The notes beneath the pieces were generated by a model that saw only the letters and a program-made list of their open reading frames with translations, did not search any database and was not told the DNA's origin. The translations under genes and the position numbers were made by a program. A stretch of DNA of 64,000 bases from Lachnospiraceae bacterium GAM79 (GTDB taxonomy: Bacteria > Bacillota > Clostridia > Lachnospirales > Lachnospiraceae), in NCBI GenBank assembly GCA_003584705.1, contig AP018536.1:310001-374000 (forward strand), read 5' to 3'. This document shows positions 57,768 through 64,000 of this stretch, piece by piece; position 1 is the stretch's first letter, and every line of letters starts with the position of its first letter.

Positions 57768-58886
57768 ATGGCAAGGTATATTGTGGATTCCCAGATAGAT
57801 AATCACGAAAAATATTATTTCATTCGTGAACAGGAGAGCCAAGATATAGTGTTACTGCCCTCCAAGTATCTAATGCATAAAAAAAGATCAAAATTGTCAC
57901 CTAACACTATCAGAAGAAGTGCAGGAGCCATTTCATACTATCTGAATTATATAGATGAGACTGGCATTCAGTTAGATGATGTATGGGAGATGCCATATGA
58001 TAAGCAGCAGGAACACTTTACAGACTATTTGATATGGTTACAGGCAGGATTGCATAGTGGAGATAGTTATAAAAAGAAACCATATAATGAGACCTGTAAT
58101 GCGTATTTAAAAGAGGTGTTCCGATTTTATAGATTTTCTGGACAGCAGGATGAATCTACAAAGCAATTGAAAGTCCTCTCTGATATGAGAATTATTGTAC
58201 ATAATTCAGTGGGAGTAAAAAGAACATTATATCGGAATACATTTCATGGATATCTACAGGAAAAAGGACATATAGGGAAGACCATAGAGCAGGATAAGAT
58301 CGTGATTTTATTAAAGGCATGTGCCAATTGTCGCGATCAAATCCTGCTTTTATTATTAGCAGAAACGGGATTTCGCATCGGGGAACTTTAGGGAGTCCGG
58401 TATGCGACAGACATTGATTATGAGAGACACTTGCTGTATGTCAATTTTAGAGAAGATAATGAAAATGGAGCCAGGGCTAAGAATGCAGAATACAGAAAGG
58501 CAAAAATCAGCGATGCCACCTTTGAAATTCTGCAGTTTTATATAGAGGAATATAAAGACCTTATTTTCCAGCAGGAATACTTGATTATTAACATTTCGGG
58601 AGATTATGCAGGAAAACCGATGCAGAACTCAGGCGTCTATGCATTGATGGAACGGCTGCAGAAGAAGACTGGGATTAAAGTAACACCACATATGCTGCGG
58701 CATTATTTTGCAAATGCTCGCCGGAAGGCTGGATGGAAGTTGGAACTTATCAGTCAAGCGCTTGGGCATCGAAATATAGAAACAACGATGAGATATTTAA
58801 ATATATCGGATCAGGAGTTGATGGATGTCAGTGATGAATTTTATAGAAAACATCAGTCCATTTATGAAATTGACAAATTACTTTAG
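57768..58886 (+). pseudogene. tnpA: Tn554 TnpA-like tyrosine recombinase interrupted by amber codon
   Basis: Two halves of one 372-codon gene split by TAG at 58389-58391. The first half ends LLLLAETGFRIGEL, which includes the first catalytic Arg; the second continues GVRYATDIDYERHLLYVNFR and holds HMLRHYFANARRKAGWKLEL (H-x-x-R) and ALGHRNIETTMRYLNIS (GH and the Tyr). A single-base change from a Leu or Gln codon would create the stop, so it is a nonsense mutation or needs readthrough. Length matches TnpA of Tn554 (361 residues). GGAAAGGAG precedes the ATG. It is followed by the TnpB-like gene after 17 bases. Confidence 0.85.
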
Positions 58887-58903
58887 GGAAGGAGGAGAAG
58901 TAT

Positions 58904-60880
58904 GTGACTGCATTAAGATTATTGAATACGGAATCACAGGATAAAGCGGATTATCTTCACAACCAGTTAATAACAGATATAAATGTACCGAGTACATACT
59001 GGGAGTGTGCAGAGTCCTACTTAAAAGGTGTAGGGATATATGATGTTTTCCTTATAGAAGAACAGGATTTCCGTAATTATAAAATCTTTTTGCGTGAAAC
59101 AGGGAACTTTACAAAGAAACAGGTATTTGAGCGAACTGGGTTCCTGCGAAATTTGAAGAAGACTCTCATCCAAGAAGAGTATAAAGAGTTGTTGGATGAA
59201 ATTGAGCAGTGCAATACAGTGCAAGAACGCTTGAAAGGAAATGTCAGGAATTTCTTGATACGGCAGGGAATTCATCATGTAAAGGAAATTGATTATAGAA
59301 TCAGAGAACTGTATGAAAGTGAGTTGCGCAGGACAAAAACTTCCTCTAAAGGTCTTGAATATTTGAAGACATTGGATCGGATCAAACAGTTTGATATCCG
59401 AAAAGAAATGGAAACCCTTTCTGGAAGAAATAAAGAGCGGCTCAAGTATGAAGGGCAAGTGATTTTTCTTCCCTACATACCGGATCAGGACATAGCATCA
59501 GATTTTGATTATATCCAAGATAAAAGCGAACTGGTATGGGATTTTAGCCAAAAAGCGCCAGAAACTTTAAAAAAACAAATTTTTCAGATTTTGTGCTATG
59601 CCTTGAGAAATATAAAAGACAGCAAGGATCGCAGAGTGCGCTATCTACTTCCTTTAAGGTGGATGTATGAGTTTTGCGTAGAGGAAGGAATTGATGATAT
59701 CGAGCGGCTTGAACTGGAGCAAATAAAGAAATTGGAAACAATTGTAGCCAGGAAAGTTGCAAATGTGAAGAATAGTATGCAGATTGTGGATAACAGCCGC
59801 AAAATACTTTTTATGAGTGGAAAAGAAATTCACTGGTATGCAAATGTCTGGTATATGGAAAGATTCAATTTTGCACCAGAGCGTGTAAATCCAAGCAATC
59901 CTGTGCAGCGACTCAGTTTTTACGAAGTGACGAATGAGAGAAACAGAGAATTGCTGCAAGAGTATATGAAATATCAAGTAGGTATCGGTGATTTAGCACT
60001 TGGAAATATACGAAATCAATTGTGTTATATTAAAAAATTTCTAGTTTACTTTAACACATTGGAATCCATATGTGAAATTACGGAAGAACAAATAGCAGAG
60101 TATTTCAAACTTCTGCAGGAAGAGGAAATTAAAGCAGAAACAGTAAACAGACAGATATTTGATATTCACAGATTTTTTGTGTACTTAAATGCTAAAGGAC
60201 ATATCAAGAGAATAATTTTTGATCCGAATTATTACATCCAGAAAGTTTTTCCATATCACCATGATCGAAGTGTTCAGGAAGATGAGTATATGGAAATATT
60301 AAAAAGGCTGAAGTTTTTTCCAGAGGTACAAAGACTTATTTTTCTAAATTTATGGGCAACAGGATTACGGATCAGTGAAGTGTGTACATTAAAAGGAGGT
60401 GCATATTATTGGGATGGGGAAGATGCATGGATTAAGGTTTATCAAATCAAAATGAAAGCGGAAAAAATGATACCAATTTCATTGGTGCTTTATCAAATTA
60501 TGAAAATTTATATAAAAAAGCATCATATTAAACCTACCGATTTCCTGTTTAAATCAAAGGATGGCGGGGCATATAGGACTGGTACATTTGTTAAGGGCTT
60601 CAAAGCAAATTGTAAGAAGTATGGAATACATATTTCGGGCGAAACATTCAAGACGCATGATTACAGGCATACATTGGCAAGTAGTTTCTATGATGAAGGA
60701 GTGTCCATTCAGACGATTCGGGATTATTTAGGGCATAACAATGAAAATATGACAAAGCAGTATATAGACTACATGCCTAAACGGATCGAACAGGCGAATA
60801 AGGAATATTTCAATCAGGCAGAAAATCTTCTTGCAACTGGAATTATTCCAAAGAAACGGGGTGAAAAAACTGGAAAATAA
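58904..60880 (+). CDS. tnpB: Tn554 TnpB-like tyrosine recombinase
   Basis: 658 residues, starting at GTG after GGAAGGAGGAGAAG. The long amino-terminal region is helical; the catalytic domain begins near 470. LWATGLRISEVCTLKGGAYY has the first Arg, FKTHDYRHTLASSFYDEGVS the H-x-x-R, and IRDYLGHNNENMTKQYIDYM the GH and Tyr. Size agrees with TnpB of Tn554 (630). With TnpA and TnpC it moves the element into and out of its target. Its end overlaps the start of the third recombinase. Confidence 0.9.
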   Translation: MTALRLLNTESQDKADYLHNQLITDINVPSTYWECAESYLKGVGIYDVFLIEEQDFRNYKIFLRETGNFTKKQVFERTGFLRNLKKTLIQEEYKELLDEIEQCNTVQERLKGNVRNFLIRQGIHHVKEIDYRIRELYESELRRTKTSSKGLEYLKTLDRIKQFDIRKEMETLSGRNKERLKYEGQVIFLPYIPDQDIASDFDYIQDKSELVWDFSQKAPETLKKQIFQILCYALRNIKDSKDRRVRYLLPLRWMYEFCVEEGIDDIERLELEQIKKLETIVARKVANVKNSMQIVDNSRKILFMSGKEIHWYANVWYMERFNFAPERVNPSNPVQRLSFYEVTNERNRELLQEYMKYQVGIGDLALGNIRNQLCYIKKFLVYFNTLESICEITEEQIAEYFKLLQEEEIKAETVNRQIFDIHRFFVYLNAKGHIKRIIFDPNYYIQKVFPYHHDRSVQEDEYMEILKRLKFFPEVQRLIFLNLWATGLRISEVCTLKGGAYYWDGEDAWIKVYQIKMKAEKMIPISLVLYQIMKIYIKKHHIKPTDFLFKSKDGGAYRTGTFVKGFKANCKKYGIHISGETFKTHDYRHTLASSFYDEGVSIQTIRDYLGHNNENMTKQYIDYMPKRIEQANKEYFNQAENLLATGIIPKKRGEKTGK

Positions 60881-62363
60881 GATACATATCTATGAATTAG
60901 ACTGCTATAAGAATGCGACTGAAGAACAAAAAAAGAGAATGAGGGTTCGGAAAGACCGTTACTTCGACCTGGAGGGACTTCCGTCAGAAGAAGTAAGAAA
61001 GCTCCTAGAAGATTTTGTCTGGGAAAGGGGAAAGAAACTTGCTCCAAGTAGTTTGGCATCTGAAATATTATATTTTAATAATATCCGGAATTTTCTTATA
61101 GAAAAGAATATTAAAATCCTGAGATATGAAGACGAGAATAAGATTATTTTGCAGCTAAAGAGTTGGATGATGGAAAAGGGATATGCCCTTACAAGTAAGA
61201 AGTATCGAAGCGTTTATGAAATTGTAGCAACAGAAACACCTGGCATAATAAAGCATATGAAGAAAATTCTGAGGTATTCTCAGAAAGATGGGGGGTGCTT
61301 AGAACAGGAGAGAGATGTGTGGGAATTGGACAAGTTTGAATTTCCTCTCCGCAGCAACCCGATAAAGAATGTAAAGACTATAAATTTTAAAGGAATTAGT
61401 CAAATAACAATCCGAAAAGAAGTTAAAACAGTAATTTTTATGCATTTGAAATATATGGCAATAGGAAGTATTATGGCTGAGGTGGTAGCGACTAAAAGAT
61501 TTTGTAGATATCTGGAATTAAGGTATCCTAAGATTATATCATTACTAGATTTGACACGGGATATTATGGAAAGCTATTTGATCTATCTTCAGACAGAGGC
61601 AAAGGAAAGGAAAAATTATCGCTCTGATTTATATGGTCTACGAAGGGTAGTTGAAGATGTGGGAAATCATTATGATAGGCAGGATATCAAAAACCTATTT
61701 ATAAGTACAGATTTTCCCAGCACGCCAAGATATCTATTTAAGTTTTATTCGGACGAAACCATAAAGAAGCTGAATGAAAACATTTTTCAGATGGATGAAC
61801 AAATAGCGAGGGCGTTAATCCTTCATCAGCTGCTGGGAACACGAATTTCGGATACGCTTACACTAAAAACAGACTGTTTGAGTATAAGAGAAAATCGATA
61901 TTTTATACGAATCGAGCAGGTAAAATCAATTACATTTGAAAAAGCAATTAGTGATGAAATAGCACAGCTTATTATAAAGTCAATTGATTATACCGAGGAA
62001 CATTATGGAAAGACAAAATATATTTTTGTAAAAAAAGATGATCCATCGAAACCATTTCAGTATAGCATGCTCCAAAATCGAGTCATGCAAATGATTAGGA
62101 AAAATGATATTCGGGATGAGAATGGAGAACTGCTGAATTTTGGAACACATACATTCCGACATTGTTATGGGAAAAAGCTGACAGAAATGCATATCGACGA
62201 CTGGATGATCGCAAGGCTTTTGGGGCATAAAACATTACAAAGTGTACATCATTATCGAAAGATTGGGAACAAGATAATGGCGGATGAAACGAGGGCAGTC
62301 AGAGAGAAAATCGATATGATTTTAATGGATGTGGTAAAGGAGTGGGATGGGTATGAAATATGA
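60861..62363 (+). CDS. Third tyrosine recombinase of the integration module
   Basis: 500 residues from GTG 60861, which lies inside the end of TnpB; a TTG at 60831 is an alternative. LHQLLGTRISDTLTLKTDCL holds the first Arg, THTFRHCYGKKLTEMHIDDW the H-x-x-R, and RLLGHKTLQSVHHYRKIGNK the GH and Tyr. It is larger than TnpA and distinct from TnpB. Three recombinases in a row in one operon recall the Tn554-family modules with an added member and the recombinase-in-trio elements. All catalytic residues are present. Confidence 0.88.
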   Translation: MKKLENKIHIYELDCYKNATEEQKKRMRVRKDRYFDLEGLPSEEVRKLLEDFVWERGKKLAPSSLASEILYFNNIRNFLIEKNIKILRYEDENKIILQLKSWMMEKGYALTSKKYRSVYEIVATETPGIIKHMKKILRYSQKDGGCLEQERDVWELDKFEFPLRSNPIKNVKTINFKGISQITIRKEVKTVIFMHLKYMAIGSIMAEVVATKRFCRYLELRYPKIISLLDLTRDIMESYLIYLQTEAKERKNYRSDLYGLRRVVEDVGNHYDRQDIKNLFISTDFPSTPRYLFKFYSDETIKKLNENIFQMDEQIARALILHQLLGTRISDTLTLKTDCLSIRENRYFIRIEQVKSITFEKAISDEIAQLIIKSIDYTEEHYGKTKYIFVKKDDPSKPFQYSMLQNRVMQMIRKNDIRDENGELLNFGTHTFRHCYGKKLTEMHIDDWMIARLLGHKTLQSVHHYRKIGNKIMADETRAVREKIDMILMDVVKEWDGYEI

Positions 62364-62775
62364 TAAGATGATAGCTGTTAACAAAGCTGAGAGTGAGCAG
62401 AAAATAAAAAAGGCGATTCGGGCAATCGATGATATGAGTGCCAGAGGGATGCCGATATCTGTAACAGAATTGGTTCGTTGGACAGGTTTATCAAGAGGAT
62501 TTTTTTATAAGAATATGCAAGTCCGTCAGAGACTTGAGGAAGCTGTCAAACTGCCACGGCGGATAGATGTACAGCAGCCATCTGAAGAAACAAATGTTGT
62601 GGGTTATAATTTTCAGGAATTGAAGAAGGATTTTAACAGATGTCAGTCAGAGAATCAAAGGTTAAAGGTTGAAAATGAGCAGCTTCTCCAAAAGTGCAGT
62701 ATACTTCAAAAAGAGGTGGACACATTGAAGAAACGGTTGGATCGAAAGGAGATTGCGTTGTTGAAAAAACTATAA
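62353..62775 (+). CDS. tnpC: TnpC-like coiled-coil protein, copy 1
   Basis: 140 residues. ISVTELVRWTGLSRGFFYKN is a small helix-turn-helix; residues 80-140 (LKKDFNRCQSENQRLKVENE, QLLQKCSILQKEVDTLKKRL) form a coiled coil. This is the layout of TnpC of Tn554 (125 residues), which helps orientation and efficiency of insertion. ATG 62353 (MKYDK) is chosen because the third copy starts with the same five residues. It overlaps the end of the recombinase by 11 bases. Confidence 0.82.
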   Translation: MKYDKMIAVNKAESEQKIKKAIRAIDDMSARGMPISVTELVRWTGLSRGFFYKNMQVRQRLEEAVKLPRRIDVQQPSEETNVVGYNFQELKKDFNRCQSENQRLKVENEQLLQKCSILQKEVDTLKKRLDRKEIALLKKL

Positions 62776-62790
62776 AGGTTGTGATTAAAG

Positions 62791-63165
62791 ATGAAAGCAA
62801 ATAAAATCATCGAAATGAGCCAGGAGAAAAGTAGGCAAAAAGTAAAACTAGCAATGGAAGAAATTCAAAGAATGCGTAATGAGGGTGAAAGGATTACAGT
62901 TTCCGGATTATGCAAAAGAACAGGATTATCTAACTCGTTTTTCTACAGAAATGAAAAAATCAAAGAAGAAGTACATAAAGCTGTTGATATTCAAAATCAA
63001 AGCTATAAAATGAACATAGACGAAGCGGAACTCCTTGATGAGTATAAGGAAAAGTTGTTAGCTATGAGAATTGAAATTATAAAATTGAAAGCGGAAAATC
63101 AAAAGCTGGAATCAGAGTTAGATACTTTGCGAAGGCAACAGAAAGGTGTGAGTGATGTTAAATGA
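62791..63165 (+). CDS. tnpC: TnpC-like coiled-coil protein, copy 2
   Basis: 124 residues. MKANKIIEMSQEKSRQKVKL opens it; ITVSGLCKRTGLSNSFFYRN is the helix-turn-helix (compare G-L-S-x-x-F-F-Y-[K/R]-N in copy 1), then a coiled coil (KLLAMRIEIIKLKAENQKLE). Diverged from copies 1 and 3, so not a recent duplication. Its stop overlaps the start of copy 3. Confidence 0.8.
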   Translation: MKANKIIEMSQEKSRQKVKLAMEEIQRMRNEGERITVSGLCKRTGLSNSFFYRNEKIKEEVHKAVDIQNQSYKMNIDEAELLDEYKEKLLAMRIEIIKLKAENQKLESELDTLRRQQKGVSDVK

Positions 63166-63530
63166 AGTATGATAAAATCGTAGGTCTCAAGAAACAACAA
63201 GAAAAAGAGAATTTAGAAATTATTCAGAGAGAGATTGATGCGATGCTCCGAAGAAAGGAGAGGATCTCGATTACTACCTTGGCAAAATATGCAGGAGTTG
63301 ATAGAAGTTATTTTTATAGAAATTTACAGGCCAAACAAATGGTAGAAGATGCACAGTTGAAGCAGGGGGAATGTTATAATCCTAAAAAGGCAATTTTTGA
63401 TAGAGCAACTGAGGAAGTTAATAAACAGCTGAAAAGACAAATGATTTTATACAAGAGACGAATTAAAGAGCTAGAGCTGCAGATAGAATTACTAGAAGAG
63501 GAAAATCAGAGGTTGAAAGAAAATAGATAA
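63162..63530 (+). CDS. tnpC: TnpC-like coiled-coil protein, copy 3
   Basis: 122 residues. MKYDKIVGLKKQQEKENLEI, then ISITTLAKYAGVDRSYFYRN (helix-turn-helix) and LKRQMILYKRRIKELELQIE (coiled coil). It is the last gene of the integration module. ATGA overlap couples it to copy 2. A strong terminator follows 19 bases after its stop. Confidence 0.8.
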   Translation: MKYDKIVGLKKQQEKENLEIIQREIDAMLRRKERISITTLAKYAGVDRSYFYRNLQAKQMVEDAQLKQGECYNPKKAIFDRATEEVNKQLKRQMILYKRRIKELELQIELLEEENQRLKENR

Positions 63531-63548
63531 TTTTACATAAAGTAAGAG

Positions 63549-63592
63549 AGCAGACTTTTGGACAAGAGGATATCCAAGAGTCTGCTTTTTTA
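63549..63592 (+). terminator. Rho-independent terminator ending the integration module
   Basis: AGCAGACTTTTGGA (63549-63562) pairs with TCCAAGAGTCTGCT (63573-63586) over ten bases, followed by TTTTT. Confidence 0.9.
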
Positions 63593-63617
63593 CTAAATTA
63601 AAAAGAAAAATAATTTA

Positions 63618-63634
63618 CACATCGGAGTGATGTG
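63618..63634 (+). repeat. Inverted repeat near the right end of the element
   Basis: CACATC (63618-63623) and GATGTG (63629-63634) over five bases, with flanking TT/AA extending the arms. GATGTG resembles the GATGTA core used by Tn554 in its own target, so this may be a recombinase site or the right junction. Inference only. Confidence 0.4.
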
Positions 63635-63635
63635 A

Positions 63636-63785
63636 AAGATAAAACAAGTATTTTCAAGCATTCCGGGGCAGGTACTGGATTTTATCGTGGTACTGGTAGG
63701 GTTGGTCATTATTTTTAAAGAGAAGATCACGGAAGTTGTCAATTCCATTTTCACAAAGATTACAAATCAGACCAAAAAGATATAA
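63636..63785 (+). pseudogene. Truncated Flp1-like pilin gene at the insertion junction
   Basis: The frame encodes, from ~63669, QVLDFIVVLVGLVIIFKEKI then TEVVNSIFTKITNQTKKI and a stop. This is the end of a small Flp1-type protein (V-[V/L]-[E/D]-x-[I/V]-[L/V]-x-L-V-x-L-V-x-[I/V]-F), one membrane helix plus polar tail, as found in Firmicute Tad-type loci. No start codon or ribosome binding site exists, and the codons before 63665 do not fit the family, so the element probably interrupted it. The missing 5' part would lie left of the element. Confidence 0.65.
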
Positions 63786-63797
63786 GGAAAATACGTT

Positions 63798-64000
63798 ATG
63801 ACATCCGTGAAAAAGGTAACCCCGGGTGGTTATATGACGGTATATCTGGCATTGACGGTGACAGTGATTATGGCCCTGTGTCTTGCTTTGATCGAGGGCT
63901 GTCGGTATCGGGGAATCTCACTGGAAACAGAATGCGTCATGGATATCGGAATGGATAGTATCCTGGCTGAATATCATAGAGAACTGCAGAAACAGTACAA
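63798..64000 (+). CDS. Tad-locus membrane protein (DUF5702-like), 3' cut by window edge
   Basis: First 67 residues only. GGYMTVYLALTVTVIMALCL with ALIEGCRYRGISLETECVMD and IGMDSILAEYHRELQKQY match the start of DUF5702-like proteins, pseudopilin-related, with one membrane helix and the conserved E-C-x-x-D-I-x-M-D-S block. AAGGAAAATACGTT precedes the ATG. It follows the Flp1-like remnant by 12 bases, as expected in a Tad-type gene cluster of the host. Confidence 0.75.
   Translation, partial: MTSVKKVTPGGYMTVYLALTVTVIMALCLALIEGCRYRGISLETECVMDIGMDSILAEYHRELQKQY

Noticed and set aside
58904..60880. TnpB as the RNA-guided nuclease of IS200/IS605
   Set aside because: The name refers to Tn554 TnpB, a tyrosine recombinase; R, H-x-x-R and Y motifs are present and no RuvC motif is.
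1..64000. tRNA or rRNA genes
   Set aside because: No cloverleaf or rRNA-like sequence noticed on reading; the element does not appear to use a tRNA gene at its right end.

Overview
The window looks like the right-hand part of a large integrative and conjugative element (ICE) in a Lachnospiraceae-like gut Firmicute (Clostridia). The backbone is AT-rich with strong AGGAGG ribosome binding sites. It carries Firmicute-type conjugation genes: PrgI/VirB3, VirB4, an NlpC/P60 hydrolase, a MobP-type relaxase, a Toprim protein and a VirD4 coupling protein. The last ~350 bases read as host DNA: the tail of a Flp1-like pilin gene and the start of a Tad-type membrane protein gene. The first gene is cut by the left edge, so the left end of the element lies outside.

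Layout. 1-8.4 kb: a C5 methyltransferase, the mating-pore operon, an amidoligase/gamma-glutamylcyclotransferase pair set inside it, and a gene-free stretch that may hold oriT. 8.4-11 kb: accessory genes, including a yjdF riboswitch with its YjdF gene. 11-17 kb: a relaxase with a Sel1-repeat tail, a Toprim protein, the coupling protein and a small winged-helix protein. 17.5-50.6 kb: 39 co-directional genes with no gap above 42 bases, visibly more GC-rich than the backbone. Almost all belong to, or resemble, families known as immunity proteins of polymorphic toxins (Imm17, SUKH, DUF1963, DUF2262, DUF4241, DUF4261, DUF3885, DUF5713, DUF6881, CbrC, SF0329, DKNYY, ankyrin, SUFU, DUF4253). No toxin is present. 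One gene encodes a 2220-residue chain of at least six such domains. I read this as a polyimmunity locus carried as ICE cargo, probably protecting each new host from toxins of its neighbours.

50.6-57.7 kb: a leftward ImmR/ImmA-like control pair facing a rightward Y-family polymerase operon across two face-to-face promoters with an operator; a LexA-like DNA-binding domain without protease; phased repeats; a sigma-like regulator; a ~600-base gene-free region dense in stems that may encode a large structured RNA; a MazF toxin; a catalytically degenerate resolvase domain. 57.8-63.6 kb: a Tn554-like integration module with TnpA (interrupted by an amber codon), TnpB, a third tyrosine recombinase and three TnpC-like coiled-coil paralogues.

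All domain names are recognised by eye from the translations; no database search was run. Names marked tentative rest on short motif matches.
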